DNA of 7,267 nt from Muribaculaceae bacterium (GCA_024400895.1 JAKSMA010000122.1:1-7267), one strand, 5' to 3'. Counted from the first letter of the stretch, positions 1 through 7,058 are shown. Notes: a model not told the origin generated them from the letters alone. A program made the numbers and translations.

Positions 1-703
1 TTGCACCACTTGAATCACAGTAACGCAATGTGGCTGTAAGGTCGGGGTTCAAATAAATATCGGTAATTGGCTTGCCCAGGAATCCTTGATTGCCAACGGG
101 ATAATTTTCTGTAGTAGAACCCAGATTGAGCACTGCAGCAGGAGCAGACATGTCGGTAAACTCATGGTTGGTTTCGCCAAAAAGGTCGGTAGCTTCTGTC
201 GCGTCGGTAGCAACGTTGTCTGCAGGCATGATAGTCATCAATTGCACTGCAAAATTATTGACACTGTTCACTTGCCAACGCACAGGAATGTAGGTTACGT
301 GAGTAATCAGCACGCCCTCATCTTTGATGTAAGAATCCCAACCCTGACGGCGACGATTCTCTACCACAAAGTATTCATTTGCATTATCTTTATTCACCAG
401 TTTCAATGCCCGGTCGGATGCTGCCGACTTTGAATTGAATACTGGCAATGTGTATTCTGTGTTTTCTACAGGAGTTTCAAGTTGAATCCATCCGAAGAAC
501 GATTTTTCGTAGGCACTGTAACCCACAGGAGTGGTACCATTGTTGTTGTAGCAGCCATAGTCCATCAAGCTCCATGAGCCCATGCCGTAATTGCTACCAT
601 AGGTAGTCATATAGAAGTCGGGCAAACCAAGGCAGTGTGAAAATTCGTGGCAGAATGTGCCGATGCCATCCATTTGAGTCCCGGTGTCTTGAACACGGCA
701 AAC
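1..703 (-). pseudogene. Out-of-frame remainder of the M6 metalloprotease, carrying the zinc site
   Basis: Reading the minus strand from about 703 to position 2 gives one open frame with no stop. It starts ...DTGTQMDGIGTF and contains HEFSHCLGLPDFY at about 611-649, the HExxHxxGxxD zinc-binding motif: two His ligands, the catalytic Glu and the third ligand Asp. It continues with YGMGSWSLMDYGCYNNN, the Met-turn-like segment typical of M6 enzymes, then FGWIQLETP, YFVVENRRRQGWD and GVLITHVTYIP. This is the expected continuation of the protein encoded at 607-1581 but lies in the -1 frame relative to it. An upstream in-frame stop at 704-706 limits the shift to about 680-703. Missing one base (or having two extra) would restore about 527 residues up to the edge. 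The C-terminus is outside the window. The first ATG in this frame, at 673, has no signal peptide. The break could be a real mutation or a sequencing error. Confidence 0.85.
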
Positions 704-1581
704 TTATTCACGATAATGCCATCATAGGTTTTTGCTCCTGGGCCATCGCCAGAGTTTGCAGCACCAACCAACGTCCACTGACATGGCCAAACAGATTCGG
801 GCACGGTGGTCGATGCTTGAGCTTCACCCACACCTGCATAAACCACAATCACCACGTCGCACATACGGTCGCCGTCGTTGTCATAATCAGCCCAGTTGAT
901 AGAGGAGTTTGCTTGAGCCAAATCACAAGCCTCAGCCACCATCTTGCCTACACCCTGATCGTCGCCATTCGACAGATTAGCGCCGTAAGCAGCACGGTTT
1001 TCACTAAGTGTATACACCCCGTACACATCAAATTGTGGTTCAAATTTTCCATTCGACTGGTCAACGAAATATTGACGGGCGCTGTTGGTGTCGTCGCTGA
1101 AATGAGTCTTAAATGCTTGCAACGAGTTGCTCACTTTCTTGTCGGCATAGTCCACCACAATGATAGGCACTTTCACTTTACCAATGTAAGGCACTTGCGA
1201 CGCTCTTTGAGCCTCTTCAACACGTGCAATAATGCGACGGCTAATTGATGTAGAGGAACTCGCTTCAGAGAAATTCAAGGCATTACCCATACCTTCAATG
1301 AAACTTACTTCGCTAATCGTGCGATCTGTTTTGTTGTGAGCGAGTGTAGTTGTGATACCTTTGGCTGATGCATAACAAAAGTCCCCATCAGAGTTACGCT
1401 TAATAATCAGCCCATCTTCTGTTGCAAGTGAATGGAAGTGTTCATCGCCAAGAGTCTGAACACGAATCGTCGTACCATCACTTTGAGTGTAGGTGAGAAA
1501 TCCCCTCTTTGCAGGAACTGCCCACATACTTAAAGTCGAGGCAAAAAACAATGCCAATAAAAGGTTTACGGTCTTTCTCAT
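607..1581 (-). CDS. M6-family secreted metalloprotease, N-terminal part, truncated by a frameshift
   Basis: This frame encodes the signal peptide, propeptide-like region and first part of the catalytic domain of a secreted zinc metalloprotease (M6, immune-inhibitor-A-like). The signal peptide begins MRKTVNLLLALFFAST and probably ends near WAVPA. A propeptide-like region follows, with GTTIRV, then GDEHFHSLATEDG. The catalytic part has KVPIIVVDYADK, ARQYFVDQSNGKFEPQFDVYG, INWADYDNDGDRMCDVVIVVYAG and IIVNKFAVF, an order I recognise from Bacteroidetes M6 proteins. After about residue 298 (position 690) the frame yields unrelated sequence and stops at 607, while the true continuation is one frame over (see 1-703). 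I chose the ATG at 1581 because it gives a standard signal peptide; an in-frame ATG at 1593 would add MLFA. A consensus promoter lies about 50-80 bp upstream. Family assignment is firm; whether the product works is doubtful. Confidence 0.85.
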   Translation of the reverse strand: MRKTVNLLLALFFASTLSMWAVPAKRGFLTYTQSDGTTIRVQTLGDEHFHSLATEDGLIIKRNSDGDFCYASAKGITTTLAHNKTDRTISEVSFIEGMGNALNFSEASSSTSISRRIIARVEEAQRASQVPYIGKVKVPIIVVDYADKKVSNSLQAFKTHFSDDTNSARQYFVDQSNGKFEPQFDVYGVYTLSENRAAYGANLSNGDDQGVGKMVAEACDLAQANSSINWADYDNDGDRMCDVVIVVYAGVGEAQASTTVPESVWPCQWTLVGAANSGDGPGAKTYDGIIVNKFAVFKTPGLKWMASAHSATNFHTALVCPTSI

Positions 1582-1628
1582 TGCAAATAACAAGGCAAAA
1601 AATTAGTATATTAGAGTAGTAGTTTTTG

Positions 1629-1659
1629 CAAATATATGAAAAAACAACAAAAAAAACAA
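1629..1659 (-). promoter_or_regulatory. Bacteroidetes-type promoter for the M6 protease gene
   Basis: On the minus strand, TATATTTG (1629-1636) is an exact match to the Bacteroidetes -7 element TAnnTTTG. A TTG at 1657-1659 lies 20 nt upstream, where the -33 element belongs. The sequence between is T-rich, so the exact -33 register is uncertain. Transcription would begin near 1622, giving a leader of about 40 nt to the ATG at 1581. Confidence 0.55.
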
Positions 1660-1868
1660 GGAAAAATACCAGAAAAATTAAATCCCAAGAGATTTTTACC
1701 ATTCCCTTACACTTTTCAAGACAAACAGCATAGCTGCTTACAATCACTCACCAATTACTACCATTTATCCAATTATTCACATTTTTTGTCAAAAATTCTT
1801 CAACATTGATGCCTACATAATATATACTTACATCTTTTCGTTATAGATAATATCAAAATAAGAACAAA

Positions 1869-2843
1869 ATGAAAATCGGCATCATCGGCGCAGGCATCAT
1901 TGCCAACAAAGTTTCGGGCATATTAAGTGAAAGATGGAGTGAAATGCTCTATGCTGTGGCATCGCGCGATGCAGCTCGCGCACAAGAATTCGCTGCACGA
2001 CACGGGTTCAAGAAAGCGTACGGAAGCTACGAGGAGCTGGTATGCGACCCTGAGGTCGGCATCGTGTATGTGGCTACCCCACATTCACACCACTTTGCTC
2101 ATGCGCGCCTTGCCCTCATGCACGACAAGCATGTGATTTGTGAAAAAGCATTCACCGCAAATGCCTCAGAAGCGAAGGCGCTCATAGAATTGGCACACAA
2201 TCGCGGTCTATTCCTGATGGAGGCCATGTGGACTCGCTTCATGCCTATCACGCAAAAGATTTCAGATGTGCTGAAGAGTGGCATCGTGGGCCGACCTCGG
2301 ATTCTCAACGCCAGCCTCTGCTGGAGCATGACCGAGATTCCCCGCATCAAGCAATCCAATCTTTGCTGCGGCGCGCTACTGGATTTGGGTGTCTACTGTC
2401 TCACATTTGCACATATGTATATGGGAGAAGATATCGTGAACATCAATTCAAATGTGGTGAAAGGCGGAGACAATGTGGACTGGACAAGCGCCATCTCCAT
2501 ATTGTATGCCGATGGAAAAATTGCCAACCTACAATGCTCGGCTTGCTGCTACGACAAGCGTGGCATCATCGTGTGCGAACAAGGACGGATTGAGGTGGAT
2601 GCCGTGAACTGGCCCACATTTATGAAAGTGGTCGACAAAAACGGTAACGTCATTGAAGAATATCATGTGCCCGCCGATGAGCCAAGTGGCTACGAACTTG
2701 AATTTCTCGCAGCTAAAGAAGCGCTTGAAAAAGGATGGACAGAACACCCTCTCATGCCCCACTCCTCCACGCTCCACATCATGGAAATAATGGACACCGT
2801 GCGCAAACAGTGGCAAATCACCTACCCCAACGACATTCAGTAA
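1869..2843 (+). CDS. Gfo/Idh/MocA-family NAD(P)-dependent oxidoreductase
   Basis: A 324-residue cytoplasmic dehydrogenase of the Gfo/Idh/MocA family, which uses NAD(P) to oxidise or reduce sugars, cyclitols or related diols. The N-terminal Rossmann fold (about 1-120) begins MKIGIIGAGIIA, with GAGIIA at 7-12 as the dinucleotide loop. VATPHSHH (68-75) and CEKAFTAN (91-98) follow; the Lys at 93 sits where the family's EKP lysine is, but proline is replaced by alanine. FLMEAMWTRFMP (115-126) and GALLDLGVYCL (168-178) mark the C-terminal substrate domain and resemble the dihydrodiol-dehydrogenase-like branch. Length is normal. There is no signal peptide, unlike every neighbouring protein. It is divergent from the protease and convergent with the FISUMP gene, so it appears monocistronic. 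No clear TAnnTTTG promoter is visible in the 1660-1868 gap. The substrate cannot be predicted. Confidence 0.92.
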   Translation: MKIGIIGAGIIANKVSGILSERWSEMLYAVASRDAARAQEFAARHGFKKAYGSYEELVCDPEVGIVYVATPHSHHFAHARLALMHDKHVICEKAFTANASEAKALIELAHNRGLFLMEAMWTRFMPITQKISDVLKSGIVGRPRILNASLCWSMTEIPRIKQSNLCCGALLDLGVYCLTFAHMYMGEDIVNINSNVVKGGDNVDWTSAISILYADGKIANLQCSACCYDKRGIIVCEQGRIEVDAVNWPTFMKVVDKNGNVIEEYHVPADEPSGYELEFLAAKEALEKGWTEHPLMPHSSTLHIMEIMDTVRKQWQITYPNDIQ

Positions 2844-2854
2844 CCCCATTATAG

Positions 2855-2906
2855 CAAAAAATATCCGCTGATTGGAAAGAGAAATCCAAGCAGCGGATGA
2901 TATTTT
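2855..2906. terminator. Bidirectional intrinsic terminator between convergent genes
   Basis: A hairpin pairs ATCCGCTG (2863-2870) with CAGCGGAT (2891-2898). After one A/G mismatch it continues with TTGGA (2872-2876) and TCCAA (2885-2889) around an 8-nt loop. An A-run (2855-2861) on the left gives a U-tract for minus-strand transcripts; the right side, with TATTTTAT, is weaker for plus-strand transcripts. It lies 12 bp past the oxidoreductase stop and about 75 bp past the FISUMP stop, so it could serve both genes. Confidence 0.75.
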
Positions 2907-2980
2907 ATCGATTATCCCCTATGAGAAACAAAATATTGCCATCTGTCTCTAATGCACTTTCTGGGATTATTCGCCTGCTA

Positions 2981-3664
2981 TTATTGGGCAACTACGGCAC
3001 GAATTGCGTTGCCTTGGCCCACAGAGTCTTTGAACACACCTGGTGTGAATGTCTCGTCGTCGCGTTCCCAAAGTTGGAGCACCACCACTTCAAACCCCAC
3101 TTGATACATCTCGCTACCGGTGATTTCGCCCGACTGATAGAAACCAAACTCGCCAGCCTGGCTGCGTCCGTAGCTATACATGGTACCGGTCATTGGCAAA
3201 AAGATTGAGTTGCCGTTAGGCCCTGTCAGGCGGAAACCTTTCTGTCCGTCGATGGTTTCGTGAGTATACGTACAATTTTCCCACAATTCTACCAGCTGGG
3301 CAGCTGTTGGCATTCTCCACTTCTTACCCATTTTCTTGGTAGCAACATCCAATTTTGTGCCTCCAATGTTCTCTCTTGGGCATCCTTCACCTGAAGGCTT
3401 TCCTTTGTCGCCATAGCGATAGAGTCCGCCATAGGCTTGGGGCGATTCAGCACCCACATTGCGGTCGGCCCAAAGCGTGCCACTTGGCAAACCGAGGTCA
3501 ACAGCCTTTGCATTAGTCACTGCACAACCACTGGTAGGCGCATACTTACCCATGGTGTTGGTCACTTTTTTTGATTTTGAAGAACGTTTTGCACTGTAGG
3601 CAGGCACAGCAGTTGCCATTGCCAATACCAACACTGCGATTGAAAGGAATTTTACACTTTTCAT
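2981..3664 (-). CDS. Secreted FISUMP-domain protein (Fibrobacter succinogenes major paralogous domain family)
   Basis: A 227-residue exported protein of unknown function. MKSVKFLSIAVLVLAMATAV is a signal peptide, probably cleaved near AYSA (about 22-25), followed by a short basic stretch KRSSKSKK (26-33). The rest matches the FISUMP-type domain common in Bacteroidetes: AVDLGLPSGTLWADRNVGAE (54-73), AYGGLYRYGD (77-86), KKWRMPTAAQLVELWENCTY (114-133) and GFRLTGPNGNSIFLPMTG (143-160). It ends GNAIRAVVAQ, comparable to the conserved end of these domains. One domain makes up nearly the whole mature protein. No lipobox cysteine is present, so it is probably periplasmic or secreted rather than a lipoprotein. 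A canonical promoter lies directly upstream, back-to-back with that of the 3842 gene. The family is confident; the biochemical role of this domain is not known to me. Confidence 0.85.
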   Translation of the reverse strand: MKSVKFLSIAVLVLAMATAVPAYSAKRSSKSKKVTNTMGKYAPTSGCAVTNAKAVDLGLPSGTLWADRNVGAESPQAYGGLYRYGDKGKPSGEGCPRENIGGTKLDVATKKMGKKWRMPTAAQLVELWENCTYTHETIDGQKGFRLTGPNGNSIFLPMTGTMYSYGRSQAGEFGFYQSGEITGSEMYQVGFEVVVLQLWERDDETFTPGVFKDSVGQGNAIRAVVAQ

Positions 3665-3713
3665 CTTTTTCTATTTTTAAAATTATTATTTCTGAAATTG
3701 AATATTGGTGGCG

Positions 3714-3745
3714 CAAAGATATATATTTATCCTTAAAACTCCAAA
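3714..3745 (-). promoter_or_regulatory. Consensus Bacteroidetes promoter for the FISUMP gene
   Basis: The minus strand carries TTTG (3742-3745), 20 nt, then TATCTTTG (3714-3721), an exact fit to TTTG-N20-TAnnTTTG. The predicted start near 3707 leaves a leader of about 43 nt before the ATG at 3664. Confidence 0.75.
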
Positions 3746-3775
3746 ACGCAATTCCCACAAAAATGGCCTCATACA

Positions 3776-3806
3776 TTTCGAAATAATGAAAAAATTAGTA
3801 CATTTG
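3776..3806 (+). promoter_or_regulatory. Bacteroidetes-type promoter for the 3842 gene
   Basis: TACATTTG (3799-3806) matches the -7 consensus exactly. The -33 position holds TTTCG (TTTC at 3776-3779, 19 nt upstream), a near match to TTTG. The predicted start is around 3813, leaving about a 29-nt leader. It is arranged back-to-back with the FISUMP promoter. Confidence 0.65.
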
Positions 3807-3841
3807 TAGCCTAATTGTATAAATCATAAATCAAAACGATT

Positions 3842-4456
3842 ATGAATAGAAAATTCTTAACATTCATCTTTGTTGCATGCTGTGCACTTGTTATGTCGGC
3901 ACAGGATGCTATCCGAGTGAAATATCAAGGCTCAAAGCCCACCATCAGCGATTTTGTCGGAGCTATGGTCAACGACTTTGGTAAAGAACGCGAAGACGAC
4001 TGCTGCAATGAATCGGCAAATGCGATGCTTCAAGCGTGGAAGAAGCACATTAAAGGCGCTCCTCTATCTAAAGGCGAAACACTTACCGTCGACGAAAAGA
4101 ACGGTTACGTGTGCTATGAGTCAAGATACGAAGACAACTTGCTCAGAATTGAAATGTGCTACTGGAACGAAGCCGACAAAAAGCACAAATTGGTGGCCTA
4201 TAATGTAACTTCGTTCAGCAATGGCAAATGCAGTCCTGGTCAATTCGACGGCCTCACTTTCTACCGCTACAACAATGCCACAAAAAAATTGACGATGACT
4301 CAAAACACCGGTTTTGATGTGATTTATTTCGAAAATGGTGCCCATATTAGTTACGACCTCCCCCGCAGCGGGAAGGATATCGTGGCCAACTATTGGTTTG
4401 AAAATGGCAAAAAAACGCAAAAGACCATCAAGTGGAACGGTAGCCGCTTCAAGTAA
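3842..4456 (+). CDS. Secreted protein of unknown function
   Basis: I do not recognise the family. The 204-residue product has a signal peptide (MNRKFLTFIFVACCALVMSA, cleavage near 20-21); the paired cysteines at 13-14 lie in the hydrophobic core and do not form a good lipobox. The mature part has an acidic, Cys-rich segment DDCCNE (52-57), further cysteines at 91, 106 and 130, and then alternating aromatic/hydrophobic strands that look beta-rich: YVCYESRYEDNLLRIEMCYW (89-108), GLTFYRYNNATKKLTMTQ and IYFENGAHISYDLP. It ends KTIKWNGSRFK. A promoter and a strong terminator flank it, so it is a single-gene transcription unit. The signal peptide, promoter and terminator support it as a real gene. 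The role is unknown. Confidence 0.85.
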   Translation: MNRKFLTFIFVACCALVMSAQDAIRVKYQGSKPTISDFVGAMVNDFGKEREDDCCNESANAMLQAWKKHIKGAPLSKGETLTVDEKNGYVCYESRYEDNLLRIEMCYWNEADKKHKLVAYNVTSFSNGKCSPGQFDGLTFYRYNNATKKLTMTQNTGFDVIYFENGAHISYDLPRSGKDIVANYWFENGKKTQKTIKWNGSRFK

Positions 4457-4493
4457 ACCCGAACCATCTTTTACACATATATCAACTCAGGGT

Positions 4494-4533
4494 AAAAAAA
4501 TCAGTCCACCTTTTTAGATGGACTGATTTTTTT
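4494..4533. terminator. Perfect bidirectional intrinsic terminator
   Basis: TCAGTCCA (4501-4508) pairs perfectly with TGGACTGA (4519-4526) around a 10-nt loop. Seven As (4494-4500) and seven Ts (4527-4533) flank it, extending the helix to 15 bp and giving a U-tract on either strand. It lies 38 bp past the stop of the 3842 gene and 47 bp past that of the LRR gene, so it can end both convergent transcripts. Confidence 0.9.
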
Positions 4534-4579
4534 GTATCATCACTTTCAACAGATTCGCCAGTTCAGGAATCTGATTTCA

Positions 4580-6148
4580 CTACAAGAGGAGGATGTTGAT
4601 GAGTGCGGTTACATCGCTCACGTTCACTTGTCCGTTACCATCAATATCGCAAACAGCTTCGCTGTAGTCTACAGTGCCGAGAATCTTGTTGATGAGAGCA
4701 GTCACATCACTCACATTCACTTCACCATCACCGTTCACGTCGCCTTTCTTTCCTGGCTGTGGAGTGTCGGACTCTTCAACGATGCTGCTGAAGTCTTTCC
4801 ACACCTCGGCTGCCTTGTAGACATCCACTTTACCCTTCGGAACATAGAGTGTGCCTGTTTGTGCCTTGTAGAACACGCGAGCCACAATCGCGAGTGGCGA
4901 CTGCATACGGTTGTGTACTTCAGCAAGTGCTGTGCAGTTGTAGAAAGCATCGGTTGCAATCTCGGTAACAGTGCTTGGCAATGTGAGATTTTTAAGCGAC
5001 TTATCGCCATAGCAAACAGCCTTCCCAAGAGATGTAACGCCTTCTGGGAAATCAACGGCGGCAAGAGCTGTGCCACGTAATGCATTTTCGCCCACAGTGA
5101 TGAGACCTTTGTTGAGTTTGATTGATGCCAACGCCGTACAATTGTAGAATGCCTGCTTGGCAATTGTTGTTACCGATGCGGGAACTTCAATAGCAGTGAG
5201 CGCCTTGCAGCCATTGAACGTGTTTTCGGGAACTTCGGTCAAGGCTGTTGACAGATTTACTGATGTAAGAGCTGCACAACCTTGAAACACTTGCAAACCC
5301 ATCGTCTTCACTGAGTTACCCATCGAAACAGATGTCAGTGCTGGGCAAGTGTAGAATGCTTGCTTGCCAATAGATGTCACACTTGCAGGAATAGTTATTT
5401 GCTCAATACCACTCTTATAGAAAGTTTGAACATCAATAGTAGTCACTCCATTAGGAATGTTCACACTCTTAAGGTTGGTGGTGTTGCTGAAAGCATACAT
5501 TCCAATCTTGTTCACACCAGCAGGAAGAGTGATACTGGTCAGAGCACTACAATTGGTGAATGCGTTTTGCCCAATGGTTGTCACTGTAGATGGTATTTCT
5601 ACAGTTGGCAGCGACGTACAGCCATAGCACATACTTTCAGGCAATTCCTTGAGGTTGCTTGAGAGCGTGAGAGAAGTGAGTTTTGAGCAACCATAGAACA
5701 CCATACTTGGCAGCACTGCAACAGAGTTGGGGATTACAAGGGTGGTGAGGCTTGAGCAACCATAGAATGCTCTTGTGCCTAAAGATGTGACAGATGCAGG
5801 GAGATTGATGCTGGTCATTTTTGGGCAACCGTCGAAAGCGTTGTCACAAATTTTCAACAAGTTGTTGCCCTCAATTGTCACAGAAGTAATTGCAGTGGCA
5901 CTACGGAAAGCGCTGATATCAATCTCTGTGATTCTATAATCATGCTCTTTATAATTGAAACTTGCGGGAATCACCACATCACCACTCACACTGCCACCAC
6001 TCACCGAGGCTGTGTAATCGTAAGAATTGGTCATCACTTCCAATCCGTTTGGCAGCGTGACAATGTCCTTCACACTGACTGATTTCTGCTGTGCCCAAGC
6101 ACACATTGTACATGATACGACAACAAGGAGGAAATAGATTTTTTTCAT
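4580..6148 (-). CDS. BspA-type leucine-rich-repeat surface protein with C-terminal dockerin
   Basis: A 522-residue exported protein. It starts with a signal peptide (MKKIYFLLVVVSCTMCAWAQ, about 1-19) and a short N-terminal region (20-72). About 15 BspA-type LRRs of 22-24 residues follow (73-418), with the pattern TxIGxxAFxxCxxLTSVxIPxxV, as in TTIGQNAFTNCSALTSITLP. A post-LRR segment, TLYVPKGKVDVYKAAEVWKD, is one I recognise from other BspA-like proteins; then comes a short Pro-containing linker (TPQPGKKG). It ends with a two-repeat dockerin (469-522). BspA-type LRR proteins bind host or microbial surface ligands such as fibronectin; dockerins bind cohesins. No cohesin and no type IX sorting domain is visible. 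Flanking genes run the other way, so it is monocistronic. The upstream gap has only a weak promoter candidate (TATTTTTG on the minus strand, 6213-6220). Architecture is clear; the ligand is unknown. Confidence 0.93.
   Translation of the reverse strand: MKKIYFLLVVVSCTMCAWAQQKSVSVKDIVTLPNGLEVMTNSYDYTASVSGGSVSGDVVIPASFNYKEHDYRITEIDISAFRSATAITSVTIEGNNLLKICDNAFDGCPKMTSINLPASVTSLGTRAFYGCSSLTTLVIPNSVAVLPSMVFYGCSKLTSLTLSSNLKELPESMCYGCTSLPTVEIPSTVTTIGQNAFTNCSALTSITLPAGVNKIGMYAFSNTTNLKSVNIPNGVTTIDVQTFYKSGIEQITIPASVTSIGKQAFYTCPALTSVSMGNSVKTMGLQVFQGCAALTSVNLSTALTEVPENTFNGCKALTAIEVPASVTTIAKQAFYNCTALASIKLNKGLITVGENALRGTALAAVDFPEGVTSLGKAVCYGDKSLKNLTLPSTVTEIATDAFYNCTALAEVHNRMQSPLAIVARVFYKAQTGTLYVPKGKVDVYKAAEVWKDFSSIVEESDTPQPGKKGDVNGDGEVNVSDVTALINKILGTVDYSEAVCDIDGNGQVNVSDVTALINILLL
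4583..4744 (-). other. Dockerin domain (two calcium-binding repeats)
   Basis: The last 54 residues of the LRR protein hold two F-hand repeats, DVNGDGEVNVSDVTALINKI and DIDGNGQVNVSDVTALINIL, separated by eight residues. Calcium ligand positions 1, 3, 5, 9 and 12 are D-N-D-N-D in the first and D-D-N-N-D in the second. VSDVTALIN is identical in both, giving the two-fold symmetry typical of type I dockerins. In cellulosomes such domains dock onto cohesins; the partner here is unknown. Confidence 0.88.
4895..5932 (-). repeat. Array of about 15 BspA-type LRR units
   Basis: This stretch encodes tandem repeats of 22-24 residues. The Ala-Phe pair and the following Cys are conserved in most units. Several depart from it: CYG replaces AF in two units (ESMCYGC and KAVCYGD), and some lack the Cys (YAFSNT, TFYKSG, NALRGT). 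At DNA level the units are well diverged, so this is an old protein repeat rather than a recent tandem duplication. Confidence 0.85.
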
Positions 6149-6516
6149 AATTATATTAGTCCTTTTAGTTTGTAATATTGAAATGGATTATCATTGATTT
6201 CTATTCAATCAACAAAAATACTACACGTTTAAGGATAATTCCATCCAAACCCGTTAATTCATGTTAAATCTTCAAACTTTCCTTAAATCACATCACTATC
6301 TCTAACCATAAATTTCCAATGATTCAAACGAAATGACAAAAGCTGTCCTTTTATCTACAAAGTTTGAGAAAACACTGCAAAGATGACACTATTTCTGCAC
6401 AATTATTAGCATAATCACAAAAAATCCACCAAAAGCAAAACAAAAGTTTGCATTTTGTGTTTTAATTCACTAAATTTGCAGCCCTTTATTGTTCAACAAA
6501 TTAAATAATATCAGCT
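6149..6516. other. AT-rich divergent intergenic region
   Basis: This 368-bp gap lies between two divergent starts. On the plus side it holds the consensus promoter for the 6517 gene (listed separately). On the minus side the only exact TAnnTTTG match is TATTTTTG at 6213-6220, but the nearest TTTG upstream is 25 nt away, further than usual; CATCTTTG at 6378-6385 is a poorer candidate. I see no ORF with coding character, no RNA gene and no notable repeat. Confidence 0.5.
6447..6478 (+). promoter_or_regulatory. Consensus Bacteroidetes promoter for the 6517 gene
   Basis: TTTG (6447-6450), 20 nt, then TAAATTTG (6471-6478) matches TTTG-N20-TAnnTTTG exactly. Transcription would start near 6485, giving a leader of about 30 nt. 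Confidence 0.75.
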
Positions 6517-7035
6517 ATGAAACGGTTAATTTTATTGGCAGCGATCTTAATTTGCACACTTGCTGCACAAGCTCGCACCTACCATTTGATGGGCTATGGT
6601 GAAGCATATTGCCATGGCAAAGTTCTAAGCAATGGTGTAGTGCAATTCGGCGACTGGGTTCAAGAATCATTCGAATTCCACATGTCGAACCAAAAAGTGA
6701 CAGTTACCGTCAACCCTGAACACACCTATTACGTTCCCACCGAATTTGTGGATTTACAAAGGGGAGACAACGACATCTGGAAAGCTGCAGGTGAAATCCA
6801 AACTGTAGACGACGTGAAAGGTGAGTACAACGTTTTGCTCAAGCCAACAGGTGAAGGCGAAATCCTCATCAAATACGGCAACGAAGCATGGAAATATAGA
6901 GTGAGAATGGAGCACATCGTTCCTGAGATGGAGCAAAGAGCTCCCACAGATGCACAAGCCCCTTCAAGAAATGGAGTGGGCACATCCATTGTCGCTAAGC
7001 GAAGTAGTTCTGCCAAGCCTGGCAAGCCACAATAA
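6517..7035 (+). CDS. Secreted protein of unknown function with a basic low-complexity tail
   Basis: I do not recognise the family. The 172-residue product has a clear signal peptide, MKRLILLAAILICTLAAQA (cleavage near 19). The compact region at about 20-135 looks beta-rich: YHLMGYGEAYCHGKV, VTVTVNPEHTYYVP, GEYNVLLKP and GEILIKYGNEAWKYRVRM. From about 136 it changes to a Pro/Ser/Lys/Arg-rich tail ending AKRSSSAKPGKPQ. The last 14 codons and the stop lie inside an inverted repeat (6994-7049), so the tail may derive from a repeat element rather than from the ancestral protein. The start is set by the signal peptide and by a consensus promoter about 40 bp upstream. It is a single-gene unit, divergent from the LRR gene. 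Function is unknown. Confidence 0.82.
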   Translation: MKRLILLAAILICTLAAQARTYHLMGYGEAYCHGKVLSNGVVQFGDWVQESFEFHMSNQKVTVTVNPEHTYYVPTEFVDLQRGDNDIWKAAGEIQTVDDVKGEYNVLLKPTGEGEILIKYGNEAWKYRVRMEHIVPEMEQRAPTDAQAPSRNGVGTSIVAKRSSSAKPGKPQ

Positions 7036-7049
7036 GCGGCTCGCTTAGC
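6994..7049. repeat. Inverted repeat spanning the end of the 6517 gene
   Basis: GCTAAGCGA (6994-7002) and TCGCTTAGC (7041-7049) are perfect 9-bp inverted arms. Between them lies a smaller perfect hairpin, TGCCA (7011-7015) with TGGCA (7020-7024) around loop AGCC, and a possible GCC/GGC stem (7026-7028 with 7038-7040) whose loop holds the stop codon. Together they could fold as a three-way junction. Function is unknown. Confidence 0.6.
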
Positions 7050-7058
7050 ATCTACAAC

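Noticed and set aside
86..433. Plus-strand ORF of 115 codons
   Set aside because: Lies opposite the M6 protease catalytic frame, with no recognisable domain and a composition rich in His, Cys and Arg; a shadow.
686..703. Programmed -1 ribosomal frameshift in the M6 gene
   Set aside because: No X-XXY-YYZ heptamer or obvious stimulatory structure is seen, and the shift would be needed to make an otherwise ordinary secreted enzyme.
637..1248. Plus-strand ORF of 203 codons
   Set aside because: Antisense to the M6 protease, whose conserved motifs are on the minus strand; composition is atypical (many His and Cys).
1478..1747. Minus-strand 89-codon ORF with a hydrophobic stretch
   Set aside because: It runs through the AT-rich promoter region and overlaps the protease signal peptide in another frame; the hydrophobicity comes from the poly-A/T tract.
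4532..5080. Plus-strand ORF of 182 codons
   Set aside because: Antisense to the dockerin and LRR coding region, which is clearly coding on the minus strand.
4895..5932. CRISPR-like or recent tandem DNA repeat
   Set aside because: The periodicity is 66-72 bp and coding, with divergent DNA; it is the LRR protein repeat.
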